A stretch of 64,000 nucleotides of DNA from Notamacropus eugenii. Taxonomy: Eukaryota; Chordata; Mammalia; Diprotodontia; Macropodidae. Position numbers and translations under genes: made by a program. The notes beneath the pieces were generated by a model. It searched no databases, was not told the origin of the DNA, and saw only the letters and a program-made list of their open reading frames with translations. The number at the start of each line of letters is the position of its first letter. The stretch's first letter is position 1. Location of the stretch: positions 35,340,817 through 35,404,816 of the forward strand of contig NC_092875.1 of the NCBI RefSeq assembly GCF_028372415.1, read 5' to 3'. Of the stretch, positions 18,609 to 29,150 are shown piece by piece.

Positions 18609-19200
18609 TGTGGCAGGTAAAAGATGAAATGACTGAGGAAACCAAGGTTCGAGCTTCTGAGCAGATTGGTTTATTAAACAATCTTGCCAATTGCATAATA
18701 AATAAAGACTAGTTGCCTTCTTCAGCTTTGGCATTGGACTTAGAATTCAGGGGGAGACAGATTTTTATGCATTAAAAACAATTAATTAAATAAGACTCAT
18801 TAATTAAAAGGAAATAATTATTCAGGGCACAAAATTAGATAATCTGATTTCTAACTGGAGGAAAGATTAGAGATTTTCCAAGTTGGGAGGGAGAGAGCAA
18901 ACAGGAGCAATTGTCTGAAATCAGAAGAGGTGTCCCACTCCCCTTAAGTGTCTGCAAACAATCAACGGAACATGGAAGCAATAACTGATCAGTACAGGGG
19001 AAGTTTTCAGATAAAACACATGAGTTGTATGAGATGTATAATTGTGAGAAAACTCCTTTCATCAATTTTCTGATCTGACTGGATTTCTAGACAGCATAAC
19101 CTACATCCTTAATTAAAAGACTCTGAGAGGCAGGTAAAGGTGGCCCAGCCTCCTAGCCATATAGGGCTAGGTTCAAACAATACAATAATGTTTTCTCACA
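18609..19200 (-). mobile_element. Endogenous retrovirus LTR, minus strand
   Basis: On the minus strand the 592-base unit begins TGTGAGAAAAC and ends CCTGCCACA, the TG...CA form of an LTR. It contains a TATA-like GCATAAAAATC, an AATAAA (18675-18670) and a pyrimidine-rich U5. The sequence just before its start reads ATTATGGGAAT, a plausible polypurine-tract remnant, so it is probably the 3' LTR. No target duplication was found. Confidence 0.6.
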
Positions 19201-19610
19201 ATTCCCATAATTTTCTTGCAAGACAGAAATTGAACTAGACCCATAATTGAATAGAAAAGGAACTGAGCTAGATCCAAAATTGAGTCACAAGATGGACTCA
19301 GTGCAATTCGCTCCATTCCCACTACCACTTAATCCCCTCAATTCCCTCATAAGTAATAGGAGTGTGTCTCAGACCCCAGAAGCAAAGCAAGATCTCATTT
19401 CTATCTTCTAGCCCAGTCTTAAGCCTGAAGAGTAACCAGGGCAGGAATTTGTGACCAAAGCAGGACCTACAATTCTTTCCCTCTGAACAAGCATAGCTTC
19501 ACAGTTGATTATTGGTAGTGTTTGAGTCCAATGGGCATCTACTGTAGCTCAAACCCAAACTCAGGTCAGAAACTGGAGCTCAGATCATCAGGGAAATGAG
19601 CTGGCTTTTT
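19201..19610 (-). mobile_element. Possible 3' internal end of the same ERV, minus strand
   Basis: The sequence upstream of the LTR on the minus strand is non-repetitive in type and includes words such as GAGGGAATTGAGGGGATTAAG that recall the non-coding 3' internal end of marsupial ERVs. No gag, pol or env frame survives. The left limit of the ERV is uncertain. Confidence 0.35.
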
Positions 19611-19617
19611 TTCCTGC

Positions 19618-19880
19618 ATTAATAATAATAACTAACATTTATGTAGCACTTACTATGTCCCAGGTACTACCCTAAGCCCTTTACAATTATTGTCTCATTT
19701 GATTCTTGCAATAACCCTTGGAGGTAGGTGCTATTATTATTCCTATTGTATGGATGAGTAAACTAGGCAAACAGAGGTGAAATTACACAGCTAGTAAATA
19801 TCTGAGGCTAGATTTGAACCCAGGTTTTCCTGATTCTAGATCCTGAGCTCTATCCACTGAGCCATCTACCTGCCCCAAAT
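19618..19880 (-). mobile_element. MIR, near full length, minus strand
   Basis: AACATTTATGTAGCACTTAC, GTCTCATTTGATTCTTGCAA, GGTAGGTGCTATTATTATTC, AAATTACACAGCTAGTAAAT and CTATCCACTGAGCCATCTAC give the complete reversed MIR order. Confidence 0.8.
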
Positions 19881-19904
19881 AGGTCACATTGGGAACACCC
19901 AAAG

Positions 19905-20910
19905 CTTACAGCTCCCCATCTTGAGCTGTCCTTGAAATCTTGGAATAATTCAGCACTCAATACCTGAAGAAAGCATCAGGACAAGCCTTAACCTCTCTCT
20001 AGAAGTTCATGGAGTGCAGTTTCGAAGAACTAGAAAATTAAAAAGGAATCTCACCTATTGTGGTGACTGGGATGCATAAGACAGAAATCGAGAAGAAGAG
20101 AAGGACTCTAAAACATTTACCAGACAAGCCTTAAAGAAAAACACAGCTTGATCAAAGATTCAACTAGAATTTTTGGAGGAATAAAGCAAGAGTTTAAAAA
20201 AATTGATCAATGAATTGAGAGCACTAGAGGAAAAAATGGAAAAGAAATGAGAGTTCTGGAAGAAAGAAATAGGAAGAGAATTAACAACTTGACATAAGGT
20301 GTACAAAACTTTGCTCAAGCAACAAACTCTGAAAATTAAAATGGACCAAATAGAAGCTAACATTATACAAGACAAGAAGAAATACTAATACAAAGCCTTT
20401 TGACTTTAAAAATAGAAGAAAATGTAAGGCATCTCATAGCAAAAGCAACTTACCTGGAAAATAGATCAAGAAGAAAAACATCAAGTCATTGGACTCTCTG
20501 AATGCCATGACAAAAAAAAGAGCTTATACAACCTACTCTAAGAAGTCTTCAGAGGAAACTGTCCAGCTCTGCTAGAACCATAGGGCAAAGTGAAATAGAA
20601 AAGATCAACTGATTCACCACCAAATGGAACACTGTACTGCAAAAATGATGAAGTGAATGATTTCAGAAAAACCTGGGAAGATTGATATGAACTGAGGCAG
20701 AGAGAAGTAAACAGGAACATGAAAACAATCTATATAATGACAATAGGGTAAAGTCAATTTTGAAAGTTAGGGATACTGATTGATGTAATGACCAACCACA
20801 ATTCCAGAGGACTGGTGATACATCATGCTACTTACCTTCTGACAGAGAGGTGAAGGAGGGCATATTTTTTAGACATGGAAAAAAACAGATTTAAGGGGAC
20901 CTTTTATGGT
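19905..20910 (+). mobile_element. Old L1 deletion derivative: ORF1 joined to ORF2/3' end
   Basis: From about 20020 the plus strand encodes broken ORF1 sequence: an A-rich coiled-coil part, then at 20440-20620 a segment reading ENRSRRKNIKS-like and EVFRGNCPALLEP, matching the ORF1p RRM entry. Without any endonuclease or reverse-transcriptase sequence it passes at about 20620 to the ORF2 C-terminal block (YCKNDEVNDFRKTWED) and 3' UTR (GACAGAGAGGTGAAGG, TTTTTTAGACATGG). The layout is that of a non-autonomous half-L1, much older than the one at 8614-12667. Confidence 0.55.
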
Positions 20911-20989
20911 TTCCTTAGACACCAGAATTGCTAGTTAGAATTTTGCATAGTAAACAAAGCTGGAGTTGGAGTTAGGAAGACAAAGGTTT

Positions 20990-21250
20990 GAATTCTCTCC
21001 TGGACACCTACTAACTCTGTGCGTCTGGGTGTGGGTGATACAGTGGAAAGAGAGCTACCTCTGGAGTCAAAGGATCTAAGTTCAAATCTTGCCTTTAATG
21101 CTTACTACCTCTATGACTTTGGGCAAATCACTTCACCTCTTGCGTCTCAGTTTCCTCATAAGTAAAATGAGGAGGTTGGATAGGTGGCCTCTGAGGTCTC
21201 ATTCAGCTCTAGATTCTACAAATCTAAGCTATTTATAAGTTATTTATTCT
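20990..21250 (+). mobile_element. MIR/THER-like SINE
   Basis: GATACAGTGGAAAGAGAGC, TAAGTTCAAATCTTGCC, TGACTTTGGGCAAATCACTT, CTCAGTTTCCTCATAAGTAAAATG and the 3' CTCTAGATTCTACAAATC mark a complete copy. Confidence 0.75.
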
Positions 21251-21394
21251 CTGTAGGTTTCAGTTTCCTTATTTGTTAAATATGGTGATTGAGGAAAAAA
21301 AGAAAATTTAATTTTAAAGTAGTTAGACTGGCCTTCAAAATCCCTTCTAGTTCTAAATATGTGATATGTAATGATACAAAAGGACCTCGCCTGG

Positions 21395-21670
21395 GGCAGG
21401 TGGCATGATGTCTAGTATATCAGTAGCATTCTTATCTTTGTATCCTTAGCCTGGAGTCCAGTACCTGGAACACAGTAGGCAATTAATAGATGCTTATTGA
21501 CTAAGTGATAATTGTTTGATTGAATGATTATGACTTTTCACAAATCCTGGATAGGGGATGTATCCAACCCACCAGACAACTTCCTCTGGGACTTTTCAAA
21601 TGAAATTGTGTCCATTTAGCATTCTACAAGATTTAAGTGCTATCTAAATGCCAGTTATTGTTATTAGTAC
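21395..21670 (+). mobile_element. L2 3' terminus and MIR tail
   Basis: TTTGTATCCTTAGCCTGGAG, CACAGTAGGCAATTAATAGATGC is an L2 terminus; 21595-21670 (AAGTGCTATCTAAATGCCAG) is a MIR 3' tail. Confidence 0.6.
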
Positions 21671-21839
21671 AAGAATTTCCCGGATAGCCATAATACTTGG
21701 CTGTCCATTTCTTGTCCTTAACTCTGGACCAGTTTCCCACACTTAGCTGGGTCTCAAGGTAGCCAGTTAAGCACCTACTATGTGGTTAGCACTGCTAAAT
21801 GGAGAAGAGGAATGTTTTCAGTGTATCTCACCTAGAACG

Positions 21840-21939
21840 ACTCTGTCTCTCTCTGTGTCTCTGTGTCTCTCTTTCTGTCTTTCTCCATCTCTCTTTCTAT
21901 GTCTCTCTTTGTGTGTGTGTCTATCTCTGTGTATATCTT

Positions 21940-22018
<79 letters not shown>

Positions 22019-22110
22019 GTGTCTCTCTCTGTCTTTGTCTCTATTTCTATCTCTCCCTGTCTCTGAATCTCTGTCTGTCTCTGTCTCTGTGTGTGTGTGT
22101 CTCCCGTAGT
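21840..22110. repeat. (TC)n tract with TG interruptions
   Basis: A pyrimidine-rich region with a pure TC core at 21946-22008 (about 30 units), flanked by CTCTGTGTCTCT variants. Several long frames on both strands over it are repeat products. Confidence 0.95.
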
Positions 22111-22734
22111 TGGACTCTGTGTGTATGTGTGTATTTGGGGAAGTAAGGGAGGAGGGTGGGAAGGGGAGTCCTTTGCCAGGCTGAGTGGTGCTGCAGCGAG
22201 GGAATGTAGCGCATTGTAATGAAATAACGGAAACATCGCTGGGACCAGGAGAATCAAGTCTCTTCTCTTCTTATCTCCAAAGCACCCTGTGTTTTACATG
22301 AAAAAGCCTTTCTAATTAATAGGCCAGCCCCTCTTGAATTTGATAAAAACAGAGCAAAATAGGATTTGATTAACCCTCGATCTTTTCAATTTGGTGCGTT
22401 CTGCATGAGTGAAACATGGTCCCTGCAACCGAGCCTGGGCAAGGGGGCCCTGCTCTGGTGCGATAACATTCATTCCATTCCCTTTTCATTGCACTGTGGG
22501 GTCTGGATTCATCTCTCCTTCCCTCACCCCTCTCCAGCCAAGAAAGGGGGCAGGGTGGGACTTTGTGAAGAAAGAGCCCCCACTGGGGCACCAGGCTCAT
22601 CGAAATGCACACCAAGTCTTTAGAAAGGAGAGGGAAAGCAAGGATGCTCTCAGATGACCCAAGGTAGAGGAGGAAACAGGCCTGGAGAAGGAACACCAAG
22701 AGTACAATGATAGAGAGGGGATGTGGCCTAATCA
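22111..22734. other. Apparently unique, possibly conserved non-coding DNA
   Basis: Repeat-free by eye. The part at 22195-22450 combines AT-rich homeodomain-like words (TTCTAATTAATAGG, GATTTGATTAACC) with GC-rich segments, the texture of many conserved enhancers. A cross-species alignment is not possible here. Confidence 0.35.
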
Positions 22735-23030
22735 GCCAATGCACATTTATTAAGCACTTACTGTGTGCCTTCGAAATGTGCTAAATACTGGGGATATCGA
22801 GAAAAGCAAAATTGTTCCAATATTCAAGAAGCAAATGGTTAAGACCACATATAGATTGCTGCTGTTGTAGAGATGTGTAAGGAGTAGACAAAGATCATCT
22901 CAGATGGAAGACATCAGCTGCTAGGGTTGAGGGGGAGCAGGAAAGGGGACCCATGAAAGTGCAGAAAGTGACTTTTGAAGGAAGCTACAGAAAGTAGGAG
23001 GGGCAGAGGTGGGGGTGGAGAAGGGATACA
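22735..23030 (-). mobile_element. L2 3' region, minus strand
   Basis: ATGCACATTTATTAAGCACTTACTG and TGCTAAATACTGGGGATATC are the reversed terminus; the diverged part extends to about 23030. Confidence 0.55.
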
Positions 23031-23049
23031 GCATTTGAGAAGTCTGGAG

Positions 23050-23480
23050 GACTTGGGCTCCATTTGGGTCTTTAATCACTTATTGACTGTACGACCCTGG
23101 GAAAGTCCCTCAACTTCCCCAGCTTTTTGTTTCCTTCTTGCTGAAATCTAGATAGCAAAGTCTGTATTTTCTTTTCTTTTGTTGATCTGACCTCTGATCT
23201 TACAGAGGAAGAAACTGAATTCCAGGAGTAAACATCAGAGCTGGGATTCAAACTCAAGCCTTGATGCCAAAGCCAATGAATGCTTTGACCTCCACCCTCC
23301 ACCTTTGCTGTACACATATGAACTAATGGTGATACACTTCAGCCTGGTGGTACCCACCATCCAACTTCCCATTGCTCCTTGGTCACTTGTCATTCCCATT
23401 CTTCTGAGAGACAATAACTGTAAGGTCATTGAGGGTCGGGGCCATTTTGTTTGAGTTTTGTCTTTGTATCTTCAGTGTTT
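23050..23480. mobile_element. MIR fragments and an L2 terminus
   Basis: 23075-23135 is a plus-strand MIR core (ACCCTGGGAAAGTCCCTCAAC); 23195-23285 a reversed MIR piece (CAGAGGAAGAAACTGAATTC); 23405-23480 L2 sense 3' sequence (CTGTAAGGTCATTGAGGG, TTTGTATCTTCAGTG). Confidence 0.5.
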
Positions 23481-23541
23481 ACATATGTGTGTAGAGACAT
23501 ACACACATATATAGTGTGTGCATGTGTCTATGTGTACATAT

Positions 23542-23958
23542 TGTAGGAAACAAAGGAATTCAGTTTCCACAAGATTAAAGCTCCTCCCAGCTTTGAGTGA
23601 TAGCAAAATATAAGTCAGAGGTGATGGTTCTAATCAGAGAGTAGAACCAGGTTTATGATCTGGTAAAAGATCAGAAACTTGTACAGGTGCTTAACCAACT
23701 GTTTGAGGGGTAACCTATCAGGGAGGAAAACATGAAGCGGGTGACTTGGGAAATTGAGTCTAGCCAATGGAGAGAAAGGGGGGAAATTCAAATTGGGAAC
23801 AATATAAAAAAGAGTTGCATTTGTCTGAGCAAATGTAGTCTCCATTAGGGAGGAGCCTATTCACTAGGAATGTGGGATAACTGGCTAAAATAAAATGAGA
23901 ACTTTCCTGGCTTCACAATGAGTAATGTTCTTTGTTTAGAGTGAGCATGTTTCTCACA
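23542..23958 (+). mobile_element. Solo LTR of an endogenous retrovirus
   Basis: A 417-base unit begins TGTAGGAAAC and ends TTTCTCACA. In order it carries CCAAT (23764-23768), TATAAAA (23803-23809) and AATAAA (23889-23894), the U3-R layout of an LTR. It is flanked by the 4-base repeat ATAT on both sides (23538-23541, 23959-23962), though the AT-rich context weakens that evidence. No internal retroviral sequence adjoins it. Confidence 0.7.
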
Positions 23959-24026
23959 ATATATACATACACACACATATACACACATCTATGTGTATGG
24001 GATGTGTGTGTATAAGTTTATATATG

Positions 24027-24060
24027 AGGTGTCCCAAAAGTCTTAGTGGTTTAAGCTCTA
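24027..24060. mobile_element. Half copy of a mariner-like MITE
   Basis: GAGGTGTCCCAAAAGTCTTAG matches one arm of the hairpin at 8178-8243. Confidence 0.4.
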
Positions 24061-24089
24061 ATCAATAGTCAATAACATTTGTTAAAAGG

Positions 24090-24327
24090 AAAAGAAAGTC
24101 AGTTGTTTTTCAGTTATGTCCAATGCTTTGTGACTCCATTTAGGATTTTCTCGGCAGAGATGCTGGAGTGGTTTTGCCATTTCCTTTTCCAGCTCATTTG
24201 ACATATGAGGAAACTGAGGCAAGCAGGATTAAATAACTTGCCCAGCCAGGGTCATGTAGCTAGTAAGTGTATGAGGCTTTCCTGACTCTAGGCCTGGCAT
24301 TCCATCCACTGCACCGTCTAGCTGCCC
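24090..24327 (-). mobile_element. MAR1-type SINE, minus strand
   Basis: GTTATGTCCAATGCTTTGTG, GCTGGAGTGGTTTTGCC, GAGGAAACTGAGGCAAGC and CACTGCACCGTCTAGCTGCC are present, with a small deletion before the head. Confidence 0.75.
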
Positions 24328-24409
24328 TTAACCATTACATAAATACGAGCTATTATAATTATTTATTAAGAACTATTATGGCCCAGGTGGTAGGCATACC
24401 AAGACAAGC

Positions 24410-24690
24410 AACCTATCAACATGCCTTTATTAAGTGAGTGCCCACCATGTACCAGGTACTGTGCTAGGTTAGGGACTGGATCCATGATTTCATTTGTACA
24501 GGAAACTCCCTTGTGAACATACTCCATCCATTAGATCAGGTAAACACTTTCTCTGCAATTTACAGTTTAGAGAATTACCTAGAGTATGGCCTAGGGTTAC
24601 CTAGCCAGCATGTGTCAGAAAAAGACCTGGAGTATAGGCCTCCAAGGCTCCAAGGCTGGTTCTCTATCTACTACACCATGTTACGTTTAG
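24410..24690 (-). mobile_element. L2 terminus and MIR-like fragment, minus strand
   Basis: TTTATTAAGTGAGTGCCCACC is a reversed L2 terminus. At 24560-24680 AGAGAATTACCTAGAGTATGG and CCAGCATGTGTCAGAAAAAG belong to a third MIR-like marsupial family also seen at 37440-37625. Confidence 0.5.
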
Positions 24691-25058
24691 GCTGGTATGA
24701 ACAATCTCTGCTTTGGGGATCTCTTTGAAAGGATCCATGAACCTCGTGTGAGGCAAACTGCTTCTGCTTTAACCACAAACGTTCCTCCAGTCTGGTATCC
24801 TCAAGCTCTGCATCTTTGCTGGACCCCTGTCTCTATTAAAATTTTGCTTCTTGGGAACTTCTAGCCCCAGGTTATGTTCAACTAAGCCATTGGTAAGTCC
24901 TGAGCATCTTACTGCCTAAGACATCACAAACAGAAAAGCAGACTGATATACATGAGCAAGACCATGCCTCTTCCCTGATCTCGTTCTGAAAACCCCTATT
25001 CTTCTGCATTACAGAACAGCCCTGCGGGGGAGGATGGAATCAAGGCATCTACATACCG
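24691..25058. other. Apparently unique non-coding DNA
   Basis: No family recognised and no coding pattern. Confidence 0.35.
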
Positions 25059-25260
25059 GATGAATGAATGAATGAATGAAAAGGTACTTAACACTATGAA
25101 CCAGCCATTGCACAGATATAAATACAAGCAAGATAGTCCCTGACCTCCAGAAATTTATATCTAATAGGAAAAAAGCAACATATAAAGGGGAGCTAGAAAG
25201 AGAGGGAGGGTTAGAGGTGTAATCTTGCTACATTATAGTTTTTAAATGGTCAGGAAGTGA
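25059..25260 (-). mobile_element. (GAAT)n run and L2 terminus, minus strand
   Basis: Five GAAT units (25060-25080) precede AAGGTACTTAACACTATGAA and CCCTGACCTCCAGAAATTTA, the decayed reversed L2 end. GAAT/ATTC runs are the normal tail of L2. Confidence 0.5.
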
Positions 25261-25419
25261 TGTGTAGGCTTGTTCTGGTCAAGATAAAGTAATATATTAC
25301 TTTTCAGAGTTTAGAGTACCAGGGGCAAGGTCCAAGGTTCCATTGGGTGGGAGATGGGGAGGATAAGGGGGATGGCTATTGAGTAAGGATCATGGTTTGG
25401 AAACTCCTAGAGAAACTGA

Positions 25420-26175
25420 ACTGCAACAGTACAAATTAGGGCTAGCATTAGGCTACTACATCACACTATAGACCAAGATAAACCCCAAATGGATGTATAA
25501 CTTGTATGTAAAACAGCACATTGTAGACAAATTAGGAAAGCAAGGAATAAATCATCTATTATTAAATTCTGAGGAAAGTGAACGAATTCATGACCAAATA
25601 GGGAATAGAGAGGATCACTGAGGATAAAATGGAGAATTTTGATTACACATAATTAACAAGTTTTTTTGCACAACTGAAGTCAATGAAGCTATAGAAACCA
25701 TTAATTAATACAGCAAATTTCTCTGATAAAGTTCTCATTTTCAAGATATATAAGGAACTGATCCATATTGATAAAAAATAAGAGTCATTTCCCAAGAAAT
25801 AAAAAAAATCAAAGAATACGAACAGGTAGTTTTCTAAGTAAGAAATCCAAACTATCAACAACTGTATGAAAAAAATGCTACACATTTTTTATCAATCAAT
25901 GAAATGCAAATTAAGGCAACTTTGAGGTTCCATGGCATACCCATCAGATTGGAAAAGTTGACCAAAGAGGAAAATGACTGATGCTGGAGGGGCTAAGGGA
26001 AAATGAATATATTAATGCACTGTTGGTGAAGCTGTGAACTGATTCAGTCATTCTGGAAAACAATGTGGAATTTTAAAAATTCCCCAAAGTTACTATACTG
26101 TGCATGACCTCTTGACCTATTCTCCAAAGAAATAAAAAACAGACATAAAGGACTCAAATGTATAAAAATATTTTG
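25420..26175 (+). mobile_element. L1 ORF2 3' part, old
   Basis: The stretch carries the nucleotide order of L1 ORF2 from AAACCCCAAATGGATG-type sequence through GAAATGCAAATTAAGGCAAC, CCCATCAGATTGG, GTTGGTGAAGCTGTGAACTG and TTCTGGAAAACAATGTGG. Stops and indels are dense. The 3' UTR is missing, so the copy is cut off near 26175. Confidence 0.7.
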
Positions 26176-26750
26176 AGACGCTTTGTCTGTATTTTGTATT
26201 GGAGCCTGTTTGCCTCTAATGGGGAACAGGAGTATCCCATCTTCTGTGTTCTGTCTGGTACTTCTCCTTCTATAAGCAGCTTACTTCATCAGCTTCTCTG
26301 TATCTTCTCAAGTGCCTTCTGATCATTCTATCTGGTTTCTGGTCTGACTTCTAATATCTCATATCATGCCCAGTGACCCAGCTCTACCTTAGATTGAGAA
26401 GCACCCAAATCCACATTCCTATCAGCTCTAGCACAAATAGCAGCAGTAGTCCCACAGTTCCAAAACAGTTCTTCAGTTCAAAATTTCCCTGCAAAAAAAT
26501 CTCCCATCTGGTAAAAACAGTCCTATGTAAGTAAGTTAGGTTCCAGGAAACAACATACTATAGCTACTTTTGCCATCAGTCAGTACCTTTTTGCCTCATA
26601 GGGGCATATTTTCCCACTGGTCCTCTCAGAACCTTGCGTCTTTCCTCAAGCATTTTTATCTGAGAAACTGATTGCTGCTCATGTTTCTCTCAGAACTATT
26701 TGCTCTTCTGTAAGCTACTGTTCTCTGTTTTGCGCAAAATGTCTCTTTCC
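26176..26750. other. Apparently unique non-coding DNA
   Basis: No repeat or coding signal recognised in this pyrimidine-biased stretch. Confidence 0.35.
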
Positions 26751-26751
26751 C

Positions 26752-26885
26752 TCTGCCCCCTTTAATAAATGAAATGTCCACGTAAGAAAGGGGCTGTATC
26801 TCCCATTTGTATCCCCAGTGTTTAGAATGGAATGTGGTACATAATAAGTACTTAATAAACGCTTATTGATTGATTTTTCATTCGT
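26752..26885 (+). mobile_element. L2 3' terminus
   Basis: TTTGTATCCCCAGTGTTTAG and AAGTACTTAATAAACGCTTATTG, followed by a short ATTC-type tail. Confidence 0.7.
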
Positions 26886-27029
26886 TCATTCATATGCAAA
26901 TACAAATTTTTATTAACATGATTATTGGTCACTAAAATGGCAAATGATGTTGGAAACAGCTTTGGTTTTTTTTCTTCTTGTGAAACATAAAGCATAAAGG
27001 CATCACACAATGGTGATTAAGCGACACTC

Positions 27030-27505
27030 TGTGGGACATTAATTCCCCTCCCCGAGTCTCTGTTCCTCTATCTGTATAATGGAGGGGCTGGATCCTGTTG
27101 TCTCAAAGGTTCCTTGAAGTTCTAAAGCCTGTGATTCCATGAATAGGAAAAGGGATAGTTACACTGAGGGCTCTGCCTAACAAATGTTTACCCCATTTTG
27201 CTCTTAGCCTTCATGGCACATAGCACATGGTACCATGACTCCAAGTCTAGGCAATAGGTTTCCCCACCTGGAAGCCATACTGTCCTTCACATGCAACACT
27301 CCATCTCTTTGCTAGGTGGTACACTGGACCTGGAGTTCAGGAAGACCTGAATTCAAATCCATCCTAAAAAATACTTGGTTGTATGACCTGGGAACCTGCC
27401 TCAATTCCCTCAACTCTAAAATAGGGATAATAATAACACCTACCTCACAGGGTTGTCAGGACAGCAAAGCACTTGGCACAGTCCCTGGCACATTTTGTTG
27501 TCGTT
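27030..27505 (+). mobile_element. Two MIR-class SINE fragments
   Basis: 27045-27150 holds a core-to-end piece (TCTGTATAATGGAGGGGCTGG); 27300-27500 is longer, from CTAGGTGGTACACTGGACC to GGGTTGTCAGGACAGC and the terminus CAGTCCCTGGCAC. Confidence 0.65.
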
Positions 27506-27514
27506 CAGTCTAAT

Positions 27515-27574
27515 GCAACCTTCTTTGTTTAGACCGATTACATTACTGTCCCTTTTGTTTCCTTGGCTTCCCTC
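27515..27574 (+). mobile_element. L2 copy, first segment of an interrupted element
   Basis: This L2 resumes at 28291-28390, 28570-28695 and 28956-29000. Together the pieces give the L2 3' order (CTCAGCTCAAGCACCACC, TTCCCTTGAGAGCAGG, ATGTCTGGTACCTAGTG, terminus), interrupted by an L1, a hAT-like MITE and a MAR1-type SINE. Confidence 0.6.
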
Positions 27575-28304
27575 AAGACTCAGCTCAAAATTTGCAACTA
27601 TGCTGAAAGAGCTATGAAATGTATATCCTTTGACCCAGAAATATCTCTACTAAGTCTGTATTCCAGAGAATTTTTTTTTTTACAAAAGGAAAAAAACCTA
27701 TATGTACAAAACAATATTTATAGCAGCTCTTTTTTTGGTGGCAAAGAATTGGAAATTTGAGGGGATTCCTAGTAATTGGGGAAATAGCTGAACAAGTTGT
27801 GGTGTCCGAGTGTGACGGAATGCTATTGTGCTATGAGAAATGATGAGCAGGTAGACTTCGGAAAACCTGTAAAGACTTATATGGACTGACACAAAGTGAA
27901 GTGAGCAGAACCAGGCGGCCATTGTGCATAGTAATAGAAATATTTTATGATGAAAAGCTGTGAATGACTTAGCTATTCTCAGAAATATAATGATCTAAGA
28001 CAATTCCAAAGGACTTATAATGAAAAATGCTATCCACCTCCAGAGAAAGAACTGAAAAAGTCTGAATGCAGATCAAAGCATACTTTTTTACTTTCTCTAT
28101 TTTTTTATTTTTTTAATTTTTGGTCCATGTTTTCTTTCACAACATGACTAATATGGAAATATGTTTTATCTTCACAGGGAGGGATGATGGGAGGGAAGAG
28201 GAAGAGAATATGGAACTCAAAAATAAAAAAATACTGTTAACAATTATTTTTACATGTAATTGAGGGAAAAAATCTAATTTTTTTTAAAAAAAGACTCAGC
28301 TCAA
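27575..28304 (+). mobile_element. 5'-truncated L1 with 14-bp target duplications
   Basis: AAGACTCAGCTCAA occurs at 27575-27588 and again at 28291-28304. Between them lies a 702-base L1 3' end: TCCTTTGACCCAGAAAT, the GCTATTGTGCTATGAGAAATG block of the ORF2 C-terminus, the 3' UTR word ACCTCCAGAGAAAGAACTG and a T/A-rich terminus. The duplication places the insertion inside an older L2. Confidence 0.85.
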
Positions 28305-28390
28305 GCACCACCTTCTTTCTGTAGGAGACTTTTTTCTGGTTCCCCTCCTTCTTGGGCCTTACCCTTGAAGATTACCTTCATTCTATTCCC

Positions 28391-28569
28391 AGGGTTCTTA
28401 ACCTGGTGTCTATGAACTTTTAAAAATGTTGATATTTCAATATAATTCGTTTTCTTCTGGTAATCCTATGTATTTTATGCTTTTAAAAGACGTAATTCTG
28501 AAAAGTTTTCATAGGCTTCAGCAGACTACCCAAGGGGTCCAGGGAACCCCAAAAAGACTAAGAACCCTT
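28391..28569. mobile_element. hAT-like MITE
   Basis: The ends CAGGGTTCTTAACCTGG and, reversed, CAAGGGTTCTTAGTC are inverted repeats. The interior includes GAACTTTTAAAAATGTTGAT and GGGGTCCAGGGAACCCC. A related, SINE-interrupted copy is at 48867-49290. Confidence 0.65.
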
Positions 28570-29000
28570 GATTTCCTCTGTATTCACTCTGTAAGTGCCT
28601 ATTAATTTACATGATGACCCCTGTATTTGAAAGAAATTCCCTTGAGAGCAGGTTCTGTTTGAATTTGCGGGCTTAACACAATGTCTGGTACCTAGTGACT
28701 ATTGTTCAATTCTTTCAGTCTGGTCTGACTCTTCATGACCCTGTTTGGTGTTTTCTTGGCAGAGATACAGGAGTGATTCACCATTTTCTTCTCCAGCTCA
28801 TTTTGCAGATGAGGAAACTGAGGCAAACAAGGTTAAATGACTTGCCCAGGATCACACAGCTAGTAAGTGTTTAAGGCAAGATTTGAACTCAGGAAGATGA
28901 GCTTTCCTGACTCTAGGCCAGGCACTCTATCCACTTGTACCACCTAGATCTCTCTAGTGCCTCATAAATCCCTAATAACTAATTGTTCATTGACTGATTA
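28570..29000 (+). mobile_element. Remaining L2 segments, split by a SINE
   Basis: 28570-28695 and 28956-29000 are L2 sense sequence ending with AATTGTTCATTGACTGATTAG; the MAR1-type SINE at 28697-28955 sits between them. Confidence 0.6.
28697..28955 (-). mobile_element. MAR1-type SINE, minus strand, inside L2
   Basis: Full layout from TTCTTTCAGTCTGGTCTGAC to CCACTTGTACCACCTAGATC. Confidence 0.8.
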
Positions 29001-29004
29001 GAGT

Positions 29005-29150
29005 AAGTCCTGAGAAGACCTACTAAGCATCTATTATGTGCTGGATATTGGGTGAGGTGCTAGGGATACAAATAAACAAAATAATACACAAAAGAAAGAG
29101 AGACTCTGCCCTCAAGGAGCTTACATCCCAAAGAAGAGATAGAACATGGA
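29005..29150 (-). mobile_element. L2 3' end, minus strand
   Basis: CTACTAAGCATCTATTATGTG and CTGCCCTCAAGGAGCTTACA are well preserved reversed L2 words. The diverged sequence up to about 29600 may be the continuation. Confidence 0.65.

Noticed and set aside
21780-22257. Several frames over 100 codons on both strands
   Set aside because: They are produced by the (TC)n tract, open in several frames at once.
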